Positions 9,794 to 18,291 of a DNA stretch of 64,000 bases are shown here, one piece after another. Origin of the DNA: Propionicicella superfundia DSM 22317 (GTDB taxonomy: Bacteria; Actinomycetota; Actinomycetes; Propionibacteriales; Propionibacteriaceae). The position numbers and the translations under genes were made by a program. The notes under the pieces are model-generated. The model was not told the origin of the DNA and did not search any database. It saw only the letters and a list, made by a program, of their open reading frames with translations. The stretch covers positions 124,001-188,000 of the forward strand of contig NZ_AUIA01000011.1 of the NCBI RefSeq assembly GCF_000423465.1. Reading direction: 5' to 3'. Each line of letters opens with the position of its first letter. Positions within the stretch are counted from its first letter, which is position 1.

Positions 9794-10375
9794 TCAGTCG
9801 GCCTCGGCTGCCGGACCCGACGCGGACTGGACCGCGACGCCCTTGCCGGCGAGCTTGAGCCAGACCTCGTCCAGCCTGGACGGGTCGACGGCCGCGGTGA
9901 GATCGGCGAGGACGGTGGTCGCGAAGCCGTAACAGGCCGCGGACAGAGCGGTCGCCTTCACGCAGTAGTCGGTCGCGATCCCGCACACGTCGACGGCGCG
10001 GATGCCCTCCTCGCGCAGGTACTCCACGAGCGGCTTGCCGCGGTGGGATCCCTCGAAGCCCGAATAGGCGGCGGTGTACTCGCCCTTGTCGAAGATCGCC
10101 GCGAAGACGGGATCGCCGAGGCCGGGGTGCAGGTCGGCGCCGGGCGTGCCGACGACGCAGTGCGGCGGCCAGGAGTCGACATAGTCGGGAGAATCCGAGA
10201 AGTGCGAGCCCGGGTCGATGTGGTGGTCGCGAGTCGCGACGACCAGGGCGTACCCGTGATCGCTGCGCAGGAGTTCGCCGATGCGGGCCGCGACGGACGC
10301 GCCGCCGGCGACCGCCAGCGAGCCTCCTTCGCAGAAGTCGTTCTGCACATCGACGACGATGAGTGCGGTGTTCAT
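9794..10375 (-). CDS. pncA: Nicotinamidase
   Basis: A 193-residue cysteine hydrolase of the isochorismatase fold that deamidates nicotinamide to nicotinate in NAD salvage. The catalytic triad is visible: Asp9 in LIVVDVQNDF, Lys in AIFDKGEY, and Cys in DVCGIATDYCVKAT. The metal-binding histidines are in ATRDHHID, with a further His in WPPHCVVG. The start codon ATG 10375 overlaps the pncB stop (ATGA), so pncB and pncA are coupled and together convert nicotinamide to nicotinate mononucleotide. The length matches the family. Confidence 0.95.
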   Translation of the reverse strand: MNTALIVVDVQNDFCEGGSLAVAGGASVAARIGELLRSDHGYALVVATRDHHIDPGSHFSDSPDYVDSWPPHCVVGTPGADLHPGLGDPVFAAIFDKGEYTAAYSGFEGSHRGKPLVEYLREEGIRAVDVCGIATDYCVKATALSAACYGFATTVLADLTAAVDPSRLDEVWLKLAGKGVAVQSASGPAAEAD

Positions 10376-11730
10376 GATTCGCTCACAACGTAGGGATTGT
10401 TGGTCGGTCGGCCGTGCTCGTCGAGCAGCACGGTCGGGATGGCCGGTTCGCCGCGTGACATCTTGCCAGCGGATACGGGCAACTCGGAACGGGAGCGGAC
10501 GTGGCGCTCCCGTGCCGCCGCCAGGGGCTCGCGGCCCACGACGGTCCCGTCGGTCATCAGTGGGACGAGAAGCGGCCGGTCGTTGTGGTCGCTGTCGGGT
10601 GCGGCGCCGATGCCGACGACCTCGGCCTCGGCGCGCCCGCGCTCGTCGAAACGACGGACGGCGAACTTCCGCCCGCCGATGGATGCCTTGGACGCGCTCT
10701 TCTTGGCCACGGGCACGAGCTCGGCGTCCGGGTCGTCGGAGGTCGCCCGGGCGACCAGCTTGTACACCAGGGCGCAGGTGGGCGCCCCGGAACCCGTCAC
10801 GAGGGACGTCCCGACGCCGAACCCGTCGACCGGCGCGCCGCGCAGGGCGGCGATCTGCCACTCGTCCAGATCGCTGGTCACGATGATCCTGGTGTGTGTC
10901 GCACCCAGGGAGTCGAGCAGCCGCCGGACGTCCCGGGCGGCCTCGGCGAGGTCGCCGGAGTCGATGCGGATCGCACCGAGGCGGCCGCCGGTGAGCTCGA
11001 CGCCGAGCCGCACCGCCTGCTCGACGTCGAAGGTGTCCACGAGCAGGGTGGTGTCCTCGCCGAGTGCGGCAAGCTGGGCGGCGAAGGCGTCCGACTCGGT
11101 GTCGTGGAGGAGTGTGAAGGCGTGTGCGGCGGTCCCTGTGGTCGGGATGCCGTGCGTGCGGCCCGCCTCCAGGTTGGAGGTCGCGACGAAGCCCGCGATA
11201 TAGGCCGCCCGTGCGGCCGCCACCGCGGCACCCTCGCTGATCCGGCGCGAACCCATCTCGATGCAGGGCCGGTCTCCGGCCATGAGGGTCATCCGCGAGG
11301 CCGCCGAGGTGACGGCCGAGTCGTAGTTGTAGATCGACAGCAGGACGGTCTCGAGGACGACGGCCTCGGCGAACGACCCCTCGACGATGAGCAGCGGGGA
11401 CCCGGGGAAGTACACCTCGCCCTCGGGGTATCCCCAGATGCTGCCCGTGAACCGGTAGGACGACAGCCAGTGGGCCGTGTCGTCGTCCACGACGTCGTGG
11501 GTGACGAGGAAGTCGAGTTCGGGTTCGCCGAACCGGAACGCCTCCACGGCGTCCAGTGCGCGCCCGACGCCGCCGACGACCCCGTACCGGCGGCCGGTCG
11601 GCAGCCGTCGGCCGAAGAGTTCGAAGATGCTGTGACGGAATGCCGTGCCGGACCGCAGTGCCGCCCTCACCATGGTCAGCTCGTAGTGGTCGGTCAGCAG
11701 CGCGGTCGTCGCGCCAAGCGCAAGGCTCAT
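10372..11730 (-). CDS. pncB: Nicotinate phosphoribosyltransferase
   Basis: A 452-residue enzyme that joins nicotinate and PRPP, with ATP hydrolysis, to form nicotinate mononucleotide. Seen: LLTDHYELTMVRAAL at the N-terminus, YPEGEVYFPGSPLLIVEG, MEMG-like IEMGSRRISEGAA, the phosphoribosyl-binding IRIDSGDL and DGFGVGTSLVT. Start ATG 11730 lies 6 nt after a TAGGCT -10 box. It leads the two-gene NAD salvage operon with pncA and diverges from clpS. Confidence 0.96.
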   Translation of the reverse strand: MSLALGATTALLTDHYELTMVRAALRSGTAFRHSIFELFGRRLPTGRRYGVVGGVGRALDAVEAFRFGEPELDFLVTHDVVDDDTAHWLSSYRFTGSIWGYPEGEVYFPGSPLLIVEGSFAEAVVLETVLLSIYNYDSAVTSAASRMTLMAGDRPCIEMGSRRISEGAAVAAARAAYIAGFVATSNLEAGRTHGIPTTGTAAHAFTLLHDTESDAFAAQLAALGEDTTLLVDTFDVEQAVRLGVELTGGRLGAIRIDSGDLAEAARDVRRLLDSLGATHTRIIVTSDLDEWQIAALRGAPVDGFGVGTSLVTGSGAPTCALVYKLVARATSDDPDAELVPVAKKSASKASIGGRKFAVRRFDERGRAEAEVVGIGAAPDSDHNDRPLLVPLMTDGTVVGREPLAAARERHVRSRSELPVSAGKMSRGEPAIPTVLLDEHGRPTNNPYVVSES

Positions 11731-11736
11731 GACGCC

Positions 11737-11742
11737 AGCCTA
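11737..11742 (-). promoter_or_regulatory. -10 box of pncB
   Basis: TAGGCT with 6 nt (ggcgtc) to the ATG at 11730. Confidence 0.6.
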
Positions 11743-11753
11743 GGCCGCAGTGA

Positions 11754-11759
11754 CATGAT
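11754..11759 (+). promoter_or_regulatory. Possible -10 box of clpS
   Basis: CATGAT followed by 6 nt and ATG 11766. It is weaker than the TAnnnT boxes elsewhere but keeps the same spacing. Confidence 0.35.
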
Positions 11760-11765
11760 GGGCGC

Positions 11766-12077
11766 ATGAGTGAGACACACGGCACCGAGCACGCCGAGCC
11801 CGGCACGGGTCTCCTCGAGCGTGCGGACGAGCAGGAGATCGGGCAGCACCCCTGGGCGACCATCGTGTGGGACGACCCGGTGACGCTCATGTCCTATGTC
11901 ACGTACGTGTTCGTCACCTACTTCCGCTACCCGCCGGCGCAGGCCGAGCGGCTCATGCTGAAGGTCCACAAGGAGGGGAAGGCCGTCGTGTCGAGCGGGA
12001 CCCGCGAGGAGGTGGAGCGAGACGTGGCCGCCATGCACTCCTACGGTCTCCAGGCGACGGTGAGTCGGGGCGAATGA
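11766..12077 (+). CDS. clpS: ATP-dependent Clp protease adaptor ClpS
   Basis: A 103-residue adaptor that delivers N-degron substrates to the Clp AAA+ unfoldase. After a 25-residue disordered N-terminus comes the core WATIVWDDPVTLMSYVTYVF, with the Asp-Asp of the substrate pocket. HKEGKAVVSSGTREEVE and the closing helix DVAAMHSYGLQATVS follow. Its stop overlaps the start of the DUF2017 gene (ATGA). The clpS-DUF2017 pairing is a recurrent actinomycete arrangement. Confidence 0.95.
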   Translation: MSETHGTEHAEPGTGLLERADEQEIGQHPWATIVWDDPVTLMSYVTYVFVTYFRYPPAQAERLMLKVHKEGKAVVSSGTREEVERDVAAMHSYGLQATVSRGE

Positions 12078-12622
12078 AGGTGTTCAACCGCGTCGGTGAC
12101 ATGTACGTCACCGAGCTGACCTCGTTCGAGGTCGAGCTGCTGTTCTCGCTCCTCGGTCAACTCGACGAGATCGTCGGCGTCGGTGCCGCGCCGGAGGGCG
12201 ACCCGCTGGCGGCGATGCAGCACGAGGCCGAAACGGAGCGACTGGACCGGTCGGACCCGCTCGTGGGCCGGTTGTTCCCCTCCGCCTACCCCGACGACGC
12301 CGAGGCGAGCGCCGACTTCGCGCGCTTCACCGAGTACGAGCAGCGGACACAGCTCGCCCACGACCTCGCCATCGTGACCGGGGGCCTGGCCGGCACCGAG
12401 GACGGAACCCTGCCGCTCCAGGTGTACGCCGATGAGGTCGTGGCATGGCTGCGGGCGCTCTCGGCGCTTCATCTCGCGCTCGCCGCCCGGCTCGAGATCG
12501 TCGACGAGGCATCGTTGGAGCGTCTCGACCTTCTGCCCGAGGACCACCCCGACGCGTTCGGATACGAGATCTTCGAGTGGCTGGGGTCGGTGATGGAGAG
12601 TCTGCTGCGGTCCGTCTCCTGA
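12074..12622 (+). CDS. DUF2017 family protein
   Basis: A 182-residue soluble, acidic actinomycete protein of unknown function. It opens MKVFNRVGDMYVTELTSFEVELLFSLL, then carries helices with DPLVGRLFPSAYPDDAEAS and a C-terminal EIFEWLGSVMESLLRSVS. There are no catalytic motifs or membrane segments. Translation is coupled to clpS through a 4-nt overlap, which suggests a role around Clp-mediated proteolysis; that is inference from context only. Confidence 0.9.
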   Translation: MKVFNRVGDMYVTELTSFEVELLFSLLGQLDEIVGVGAAPEGDPLAAMQHEAETERLDRSDPLVGRLFPSAYPDDAEASADFARFTEYEQRTQLAHDLAIVTGGLAGTEDGTLPLQVYADEVVAWLRALSALHLALAARLEIVDEASLERLDLLPEDHPDAFGYEIFEWLGSVMESLLRSVS

Positions 12623-12651
12623 GGGGTCGCTCCGCCGTCCCCGGCGTCAGG

Positions 12652-12819
12652 TCACCAGATCTGCGGCGGCCGTTCGGTGTCGCGGGTGGAGGCGGGGTCG
12701 ACCGGTGCCTGCTCCTTGGGGCGCCTCGCTCTGGCTCCCTGACCCCTGCGCAGCGCACGCTCCCACGCCAGCAGGGCCTGCCGCATGAGGTTGGTGGGCT
12801 CCAGTGGTGGGATCGGCAT
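12652..12819 (-). CDS. Small 55-residue hypothetical protein
   Basis: Opens [20 protein letters not shown] and ends DTERPPQIW; no membrane segment. AGGAGC sits 6 nt before the ATG, and the frame has a hydrophobic-basic amphipathic helix (residues 11-24) followed by a basic stretch, which random frames rarely give. It points away from murI and is convergent with DUF2017. I do not recognise a family. A DNA- or ribosome-associated role would fit the charge, but nothing more can be said. Confidence 0.55.
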   Translation of the reverse strand: MPIPPLEPTNLMRQALLAWERALRRGQGARARRPKEQAPVDPASTRDTERPPQIW

Positions 12820-12861
12820 CGCGCTCCTTCGCTGAGTTGGGTTCCATGATGCCTCAGGCCC

Positions 12862-12867
12862 TATTGT
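12862..12867 (+). promoter_or_regulatory. -10 box of murI operon
   Basis: TATTGT, 8 nt before GTG 12876, heading the five-gene murI-folA operon. Confidence 0.45.
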
Positions 12868-12875
12868 CGGTGGTT

Positions 12876-13679
12876 GTGAATGACGTGAATGCGCCGATCG
12901 GTGTGTTCGACTCCGGCTTCGGGGGGCTCACCGTGGCCCGCTCGATCTTCGACCTGATGCCCAACGAGGACATCGTCTACCTCGGGGACACCGCTCGGGC
13001 GCCGTACGGGCCGAAGCCCCTCAACGAGGTCCGCGAGTATGCGATCGAGTGCCTCGACCACCTCATGGCGCACGACGTGAAGGCCCTCGTCATCGCATGC
13101 AACTCGGCGAGCTCGGCGGTGTTGCGGGACGCCCGTGAGCGGTATGACGTGCCGGTCACCGAAGTCATCCTGCCGGCCGCCCGCCGCGCCGTCCGGGTGA
13201 CGAAGAACGGTCGCGTCGGCGTCATCTGCACCGCGGCGACCGCCACCTCCCGCTCCTACGACGATGCCCTGGCGGCCGTCCCCGGCGTCACCTTGCACAC
13301 CTCGGCGTGTCCGCTGTTCGTGGAGTTCGTCGAGGCGGGCGTCACGGGCGGTCCCGAGTTGCTGAACGTGGCCCGCGACTACCTCGCGCCGCTCCAGCGT
13401 GCCGATATCGACACGCTGATCCTCGGCTGTACGCACTACCCCCTGCTCGCGGGGCTCCTGACCTACGTCATGGGCGAGAAGGTCACCTTGGTGTCCTCGG
13501 CCGACGAGTGCGCGAAGGAGACGTTCGGCGTCCTCACCGACCACGGGCTGCTCCACGACCGTCCCCGGGACGCGGCGCGCACATTCCTCACCACGGGCAA
13601 CCCCGAGCGGTTCTCCGGCATCGCGCACCGCCTGCTCGGGAATTTCGTCACCGACAGCACCCAGGTGTACGCGGTATGA
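12876..13679 (+). CDS. murI: Glutamate racemase
   Basis: A 267-residue cytosolic enzyme that makes D-glutamate for peptidoglycan. Seen: the N-terminal [14 protein letters not shown] with the substrate Asp-Ser, the two catalytic cysteines in VIACNSASS and [11 protein letters not shown], and the [11 protein letters not shown] motif. GTG 12876 is chosen because it follows a -10 box and leads directly into the family sequence; an in-frame extension upstream is not conserved-looking. It is the first gene of an operon with rph, rdgB, thyA and folA. Confidence 0.96.
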   Translation: MNDVNAPIGVFDSGFGGLTVARSIFDLMPNEDIVYLGDTARAPYGPKPLNEVREYAIECLDHLMAHDVKALVIACNSASSAVLRDARERYDVPVTEVILPAARRAVRVTKNGRVGVICTAATATSRSYDDALAAVPGVTLHTSACPLFVEFVEAGVTGGPELLNVARDYLAPLQRADIDTLILGCTHYPLLAGLLTYVMGEKVTLVSSADECAKETFGVLTDHGLLHDRPRDAARTFLTTGNPERFSGIAHRLLGNFVTDSTQVYAV

Positions 13680-13729
13680 ACCCGGCGACGGGCTGCCCGG
13701 CGTTGCCTGTCGATCGCGCGTCGGGTCGC

Positions 13730-13735
13730 TAGGGT
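13730..13735 (+). promoter_or_regulatory. -10 box of rph
   Basis: TAGGGT, 7 nt before GTG 13743. It gives the downstream four genes their own promoter in addition to that of murI. Confidence 0.55.
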
Positions 13736-13742
13736 GGGCTCC

Positions 13743-14468
13743 GTGAATGGCACCCGCATCGACGGAAGGCGCCCGGACGATCTTCGTCCCGTGCGCATCA
13801 CGCGCCACTGGCTGGACCATGCAGAGGGCTCTGTCCTCGTCGAGTTCGGACGGACGCGGGTGCTCGTCGCCGCCAGCGTCACCGAGGGAGTTCCCCGGTG
13901 GCGCAAGGGCTCCGGGCTCGGCTGGGTGACGGCCGAGTATGCGATGCTGCCGCGCGCCACGAACGAGCGCTCGCAGCGGGAGTCGACCAAGGGACGCGTC
14001 GGCGGGCGTACCCACGAGATCAGCCGCCTGGTGGGGCGGTCCCTGCGCGCGATCATCGACTACCGGGCGCTCGGGGAGAACACCATCGTGTTGGACTGCG
14101 ACGTGCTGCAGGCCGACGGGGGAACGCGGACGGCGTCCATCACGGGGGCCTACGTGGCACTCGCGGACGCGGTGTCGTGGCTGCGGGACAGGGGGGCGCT
14201 CGTCGCGGAGCCGCTCACCGGTTCGGTCTCCGCCGTCTCCGTCGGCGTCGTCGGCGGTGAGTGCCTCCTCGACCTGTGCTACGAGGAGGATTCGACCGCC
14301 GACGTGGACCTGAACGTCGTCCTCGCCGGGGACGGCCGGTTCATCGAGGTTCAAGGGACGGCCGAGGGCCAGCCCTTCGAGCGAGCGCTCCTGGATCGGC
14401 TTCTCGATCTGGGGGCGGCCGGGTGCGAACAGGTGAGTCGAGTCCAACAGGAGTCCCTGCAGAGATGA
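13743..14468 (+). CDS. rph: Ribonuclease PH
   Basis: A 241-residue phosphorolytic 3'-5' exoribonuclease that trims tRNA 3' ends, acting as a hexamer. Seen: [36 protein letters not shown] with [20 protein letters not shown]-type phosphate-binding arginines, and [20 protein letters not shown] carrying the catalytic Asp. Start GTG 13743 is set by the box 7 nt upstream. Its TGA overlaps the rdgB ATG. Confidence 0.96.
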   Translation: MNGTRIDGRRPDDLRPVRITRHWLDHAEGSVLVEFGRTRVLVAASVTEGVPRWRKGSGLGWVTAEYAMLPRATNERSQRESTKGRVGGRTHEISRLVGRSLRAIIDYRALGENTIVLDCDVLQADGGTRTASITGAYVALADAVSWLRDRGALVAEPLTGSVSAVSVGVVGGECLLDLCYEEDSTADVDLNVVLAGDGRFIEVQGTAEGQPFERALLDRLLDLGAAGCEQVSRVQQESLQR

Positions 14469-15079
14469 AACAGATCGTTCTTGCGACGAACAACGACCAC
14501 AAGCTCGTCGAGCTCCGCCGCTTGTTCAAGAACGGCGGTCTCGAGGTCGAGGTGCTCGGCCTCGCCGATGTCCCGCCGTACGAGGTGCCGCCCGAGAACC
14601 GGCGCAGCTTCGAGGGCAACGCCCTGCTGAAGGCCCGGGCGGCCATGCATGCGACCGGCCTGCCGTCCCTGGCCGACGACTCCGGTCTGGAGGTCGATCT
14701 CCTGAACAACATGCCGGGCGTCCGGTCGTCCCGCTGGGCGGGTGTGGACGCCACCGACGAGGAGAACACCGCCCTGCTCGTGCGCCAGCTCGCCGACACC
14801 GAGGAGACGCAGCGGACGGCCCGCTTCGTCGCTGTGATCGCCGTCGTGATGCCGGACGGCCGCGAGGAGGTCGTGCGCGGCACGATGAACGGCCGCATCG
14901 TCCTCGAGCCTCGTGGCAGCTTCGGCTTCGGGTACGATCCGATCTTCGTCGCCGAGGAGTACGACGTGACGAACGCCGAGCTGCAGCCCGAGGTGAAGGA
15001 CGAGATCAGTCACCGCGGCAAGGCGATGCGGGCGGTCGGTCGGCGACTGCGCAAGCTCATGGACACGGAGCCCTTGTGA
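14465..15079 (+). CDS. rdgB: dITP/XTP pyrophosphatase (RdgB/HAM1 family)
   Basis: A 204-residue house-cleaning nucleotidase that hydrolyses non-canonical dITP and XTP to monophosphates, keeping them out of DNA and RNA. Seen: [18 protein letters not shown], the catalytic [12 protein letters not shown], and [10 protein letters not shown], with [10 protein letters not shown] at the C-terminus. It overlaps rph upstream (ATGA) and thyA downstream (GTGA). Grouping it with thyA and folA puts nucleotide-pool quality control and dTMP synthesis under one transcript. Confidence 0.96.
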   Translation: MKQIVLATNNDHKLVELRRLFKNGGLEVEVLGLADVPPYEVPPENRRSFEGNALLKARAAMHATGLPSLADDSGLEVDLLNNMPGVRSSRWAGVDATDEENTALLVRQLADTEETQRTARFVAVIAVVMPDGREEVVRGTMNGRIVLEPRGSFGFGYDPIFVAEEYDVTNAELQPEVKDEISHRGKAMRAVGRRLRKLMDTEPL

Positions 15080-15870
15080 AGGCCTATCTCGATCTGCTCG
15101 ACCGGATCCTCGCCGACGGCGTCCGGCGCGATGACCGCACCGGCACCGGCACGCTGAGCGTCTTCGGCCACCAGATGCGGTTCGACCTCCGCGAGGGGTT
15201 CCCGCTGCTGACGACGAAGAAGCTGCACACCCGCTCGATCTTCGCGGAGCTGCTGTGGTTCCTGCGGGGGGACACGAACCTCGCGTGGCTGCACGAGCAG
15301 AAGGTGACGATCTGGGACGAATGGGCCGACGAGGACGGCGACCTCGGGCCCATCTACGGTCATCAGTGGCGTTCCTGGCCGACGGCCGACGGCCGGACGA
15401 TCGACCAGATCGCCCGCCTCGTCGAGGCGTTGCGCTCCAATCCGGACTCGCGGCGGCACATCGTGTCGGCGTGGAACGTCGGCGATGTCGACGAGATGGC
15501 CCTGCCGCCCTGCCACACGTTGTGGCAGTGCTACGTCGCCGAGGGACGGCTGTCGGTGCAGTTGTACCAGCGGTCGGGCGACGTCTTCCTCGGCGTCCCG
15601 TTCAACATCGCCTCGTACGCCCTGCTCACGCACCTGCTCGCGCAGGTGAGCGGCCTGGAGGTCGGCGAGTTCGTCCACACGCTGGGCGACGCGCATCTGT
15701 ACCTCAACCATCTCGACCAGGCGAGGCTGCAACGGACACGCGAGCCGCGTCCGCTGCCGCGCATCCACATCAATCCCGAGGTGACGGCGATCGACGAGTT
15801 CGAGCTCAGCGACTTCGAGGTCGTCGGCTACGACCCTCACCCGAGCATCAAGGCACCCATCGCCGTATGA
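15076..15870 (+). CDS. thyA: Thymidylate synthase
   Basis: A 264-residue enzyme, the length of the Escherichia coli protein, that methylates dUMP to dTMP using methylene-tetrahydrofolate. Seen: [18 protein letters not shown], the active-site region [12 protein letters not shown] with its nucleophilic cysteine, [20 protein letters not shown], and the C-terminal KAPIAV that closes the site. GTG 15076 overlaps the rdgB stop. It is followed directly by dihydrofolate reductase, its functional partner. Confidence 0.97.
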   Translation: MKAYLDLLDRILADGVRRDDRTGTGTLSVFGHQMRFDLREGFPLLTTKKLHTRSIFAELLWFLRGDTNLAWLHEQKVTIWDEWADEDGDLGPIYGHQWRSWPTADGRTIDQIARLVEALRSNPDSRRHIVSAWNVGDVDEMALPPCHTLWQCYVAEGRLSVQLYQRSGDVFLGVPFNIASYALLTHLLAQVSGLEVGEFVHTLGDAHLYLNHLDQARLQRTREPRPLPRIHINPEVTAIDEFELSDFEVVGYDPHPSIKAPIAV

Positions 15871-16364
15871 CCCGGACACCGACCATGACCAAGACCGTGA
15901 CCGCCATCGCGGCGGTGGCCCGCAACGACGTGATCGGGGTCGGGCAGCGGATCCCGTGGCACCTCCCCGAGGACTGGGAGCGCTTCCAGGCCGTGACGAT
16001 CGGGAACATCCTCATCATGGGCCGCAAGACGTACGACTCCATCGGGGCTCCGCTGCCGGGCCGCACGACGATCGTCGTCAGCCGTTCTCGCCCGGAGCTG
16101 CCTGCGGGCGTCCGCGTCGTGGAGTCCCTGGACGCTGCGCTGGAGCTGGCCGAGTCCTTGCCGGGGAGGGTGTTCGTCGCCGGTGGCGCGGAGGTGTACC
16201 GGGCCGCCTGGCCGCGCCTCACGGACCTCGACCTGACGCTGGTGGACCAGGAGCCCGAGGGCGGGACGGCGTTCTTTCCCAGCGTGAATCCGTCCGAATG
16301 GGACGAGATCGCGACGGTGGCGCGCGAGGGCTACACGTTCGTGCGGTACCGCCGCCGCCGCTGA
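15867..16364 (+). CDS. folA: Dihydrofolate reductase
   Basis: A 165-residue enzyme that regenerates tetrahydrofolate consumed by thymidylate synthase. Seen: [22 protein letters not shown] (substrate Asp at the end), [23 protein letters not shown] for NADPH, and [18 protein letters not shown] 15867 overlaps the thyA stop; a second in-frame ATG at 15885 (MTKTV) is also possible. It is the last gene of the operon, followed by the third 60-bp repeat. Confidence 0.96.
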   Translation: MTRTPTMTKTVTAIAAVARNDVIGVGQRIPWHLPEDWERFQAVTIGNILIMGRKTYDSIGAPLPGRTTIVVSRSRPELPAGVRVVESLDAALELAESLPGRVFVAGGAEVYRAAWPRLTDLDLTLVDQEPEGGTAFFPSVNPSEWDEIATVAREGYTFVRYRRRR

Positions 16365-16389
16365 GGCGACCGTCGCGCCGCGCTCGCGC

Positions 16390-16449
16390 GTCGAACGCTC
16401 CACAACTGGCGGAATTCCGCTGGAATCCGGCAGTTCGGGAGCGCTCGGC
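16390..16449. repeat. 60-bp palindromic repeat, copy C
   Basis: Same 60-bp length and end arms as copies A and B (GTCGAACGCTCC at left, GGGAGCGCTCGGC at right). It has an inner palindrome GCGGAATTCCGC and an AACTG/CAGTT pair. It lies between convergent folA and the 348-residue membrane-protein gene. Confidence 0.8.
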
Positions 16450-16487
16450 GAGGTGCGCGGGGCTCGGACGTCGGCGACGACACCCCG

Positions 16488-17534
16488 TCAGGAGTTGTTC
16501 TTCGACTCCTGGACGGTCGCGGCGGCCGTCGCCACCGGGGTGCTGGTCTGCGTGGACACGCCGGCGGGACTCGTCCCCGAGGTGGGGGTCGTCCGGGTGG
16601 CCGACGGTGTCGCGGACGCGGTCGGCGTCGCCTCGGTGGAGGTCGTCGTGGTGGCGGACGCCGGGGTCGGGGTGACCGACGACGTGGAGGCCGGTTCCGT
16701 GCTGGACGCGCTCGTGCCCGTCTCGGTGGAGGTCGGTTCGGCGCTCGACCCGGAGCTCGACGTGGCGGTCGGCTCGGCGGCGACGGCCCTGCGCCCCTGC
16801 GCGATCTGCCCCAGCGACGTGCCCTGGCCGCCGGACAGCGATTCGCCGGTGAGTGCCTCGAAGCCGGTGATGGCTCCGAGGGAGATCGCGAAGGCGGCGG
16901 CCGCCGACGCCAGGGACGCGCCCACGAGGACCGGCCACCGCCGACGAGGAGGAGTCGTGCCGGCGGGCCGGGTCTTCTCGGCCGTCGTCACCGTGCCGTC
17001 CACGGGCAGGACGGTGGTGGCGTCCGGATCCGGGATGGGCAGGACGGTCGTCGCGTCCGGGTCGGCGGTGGGCAGGAGGACCGTCGCGTCCGTGTCGCCG
17101 GTCGAGGCGAGCGCCTCGGCGTCGTGCGGGGTCGCGTCGAGGACGATGCTGCCGGCTTCGGCCGGGTCCGCGGCCTGGGCGGCCGTCGTGTCCGTGGCGA
17201 GCGGTGCCGTCGCGGCGCGTGCCTCCTCCGTCGGCTCGATGCCGCGGATCCGCCGGGTTCCGAGCACGGTCAGGTGCTTGATGTGATGGTGGGTCTTCTC
17301 GATCCCGGCCTGGTAGACCGTGCCGGCCACCGCCGAGGCGACGCTGCCGACCGCGGCGCCGAACACCGTGCCGGCCACGCCGAGCTGGGAGCCGAGGATC
17401 GCGGCCGTGGCGGCGGCCATCGCACCGGCCGTGACCTGGGGTACCGAGATGCGGGGGGTCTTCTCTGTGGGTTCCGTGTCGTCCGTGCTGGTATCGCTCA
17501 AGATCTCGTTCGATTCCTTGCCGTTGTTCAGCAC
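16488..17534 (-). CDS. Hypothetical membrane protein with DATTVLP repeats
   Basis: A 348-residue protein I cannot assign. A polar N-terminus (1-30) is followed by a small-residue-rich hydrophobic stretch at about 33-75. A cytoplasmic segment at about 76-200 carries the near-tandem repeats DTDATVLLP, DPDATTVLP and DPDATTVLP. One clear membrane helix follows at about 212-232 (WPVLVGASLASAAAAFAISL), then a Ser/Thr/Pro/Ala-rich tail that is probably extracytoplasmic. The repeated acidic-Thr-Val-Leu-Pro sites resemble Ser/Thr-kinase targets; that is inference. The start is GTG 17534, preceded closely by TAGAAT. Confidence 0.75.
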   Translation of the reverse strand: MLNNGKESNEILSDTSTDDTEPTEKTPRISVPQVTAGAMAAATAAILGSQLGVAGTVFGAAVGSVASAVAGTVYQAGIEKTHHHIKHLTVLGTRRIRGIEPTEEARAATAPLATDTTAAQAADPAEAGSIVLDATPHDAEALASTGDTDATVLLPTADPDATTVLPIPDPDATTVLPVDGTVTTAEKTRPAGTTPPRRRWPVLVGASLASAAAAFAISLGAITGFEALTGESLSGGQGTSLGQIAQGRRAVAAEPTATSSSGSSAEPTSTETGTSASSTEPASTSSVTPTPASATTTTSTEATPTASATPSATRTTPTSGTSPAGVSTQTSTPVATAAATVQESKNNS

Positions 17535-17626
17535 TCCATTCTAGTCACCCGGCTAGAAAGTCCCTGATCATCGGCTGTGAGCCTCCTCAGGCTCGGTTCG
17601 GCCGCGCCCGAGCGATGACGCGTCGG

Positions 17627-17962
17627 TCAGGCCTCGTCCGCCTCGGGGGCGGGTGCCGGTGCGGGTTCCGCGAGCCGTTCCTGGATGCGAGCCTCGACGA
17701 GCTCGTCCAGCTTCTTCTGCGACGGCGCGAAGCGGGTCGGCAGGCTCAGGCCCACGCCGAGCGCCAGGCCGGCGCCTGCGGCGAGTGCCGCGATGACGAG
17801 CACCGTCTGACGCGGGTCCTTCAGACCGGAGGTCGTGCCGTAGCGGGTCGCGATCTCCCAGATGACCTTGATGTCGATCATCACGGTCATGAACAGCAGG
17901 GAACCGGCGATGATGAGCCCGATGAGGCCGACGGCGAGGAGGATGATCTTGAGCACCTTCAT
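17627..17962 (-). CDS. Small two-helix membrane protein
   Basis: A 111-residue protein of unknown function. It has a first hydrophobic helix (residues 4-30, LKIILLAVGLIGLIIAGSLL), a short loop, a second helix at about 55-78 (VLVIAALAAGAGLALGVGLSL), and a charged cytoplasmic tail with an EARIQERLAEP segment and Ala-Pro-rich end. A TATCCT box at 17969-17974, 6 nt before the ATG, supports the start. No homologue is recognised. Confidence 0.75.
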   Translation of the reverse strand: MKVLKIILLAVGLIGLIIAGSLLFMTVMIDIKVIWEIATRYGTTSGLKDPRQTVLVIAALAAGAGLALGVGLSLPTRFAPSQKKLDELVEARIQERLAEPAPAPAPEADEA

Positions 17963-17968
17963 GCCCGC

Positions 17969-17974
17969 AGGATA
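17969..17974 (-). promoter_or_regulatory. -10 box of small membrane protein gene
   Basis: TATCCT, 6 nt before ATG 17962. Confidence 0.5.
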
Positions 17975-18016
17975 GGGCCGCGCGGGGTGCGGCGGGGAGT
18001 GCCCGCGCCGGTTCCG

Positions 18017-18022
18017 TACACT
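18017..18022 (+). promoter_or_regulatory. -10 box of tRNA-Leu
   Basis: TACACT ending 10 nt before the mature 5' end; no convincing -35 is seen. Confidence 0.4.
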
Positions 18023-18032
18023 GAGGCCGGAA

Positions 18033-18113
18033 GCCGGAGTGGTGGAATGGCAGACACGCAGGATTTAGGTTCCTGTGCCGCAAGGCGTGAGGGTTCAAGT
18101 CCCTTCTCCGGCA
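18033..18113 (+). tRNA. tRNA-Leu (TAG)
   Basis: Acceptor GCCGGAG pairs with CTCCGGC, discriminator A, no encoded CCA. The anticodon loop TTTAGGT between CAGGA and TCCTG gives anticodon TAG (reads CUA). A long variable arm with TGCCGCAAGGCG is typical of class II leucine tRNA. The T-arm is GGGTTCAAGTCCC. Confidence 0.93.
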
Positions 18114-18256
18114 CGTCTTCTCCCGTGCGCGACGCGGCGGGCCGAGCCGGTGGCGTCGGCCGAGGTTCCGGCCTCGAGACCCTCCACGACTCTCTCGCCG
18201 GGGATGCGCCGGCACCCTCGCCCAGGCATCGCCCTCGAACGGGGGACCCTCCGGCC

Positions 18257-18285
18257 TTGATTATCTGATAGTCGTCTCTCAAAAT
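18257..18285 (+). promoter_or_regulatory. TetR-gene promoter with embedded TATC-t-GATA palindrome
   Basis: TTGATT (18257-18262), 17-nt spacer, CAAAAT (18280-18285), then 6 nt to GTG 18292. The spacer holds TATCTGATA (18262-18270), a palindrome well placed for autorepression by the TetR protein. The AT-rich stretch stands out from its surroundings. Confidence 0.55.
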
Positions 18286-18291
18286 GGGAGT

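Noticed and set aside
10376-11890. In-frame N-terminal extension of pncA across pncB
   Set aside because: The nicotinamidase begins at MNTALIVVDVQNDF; the upstream part is pncB read in another frame.
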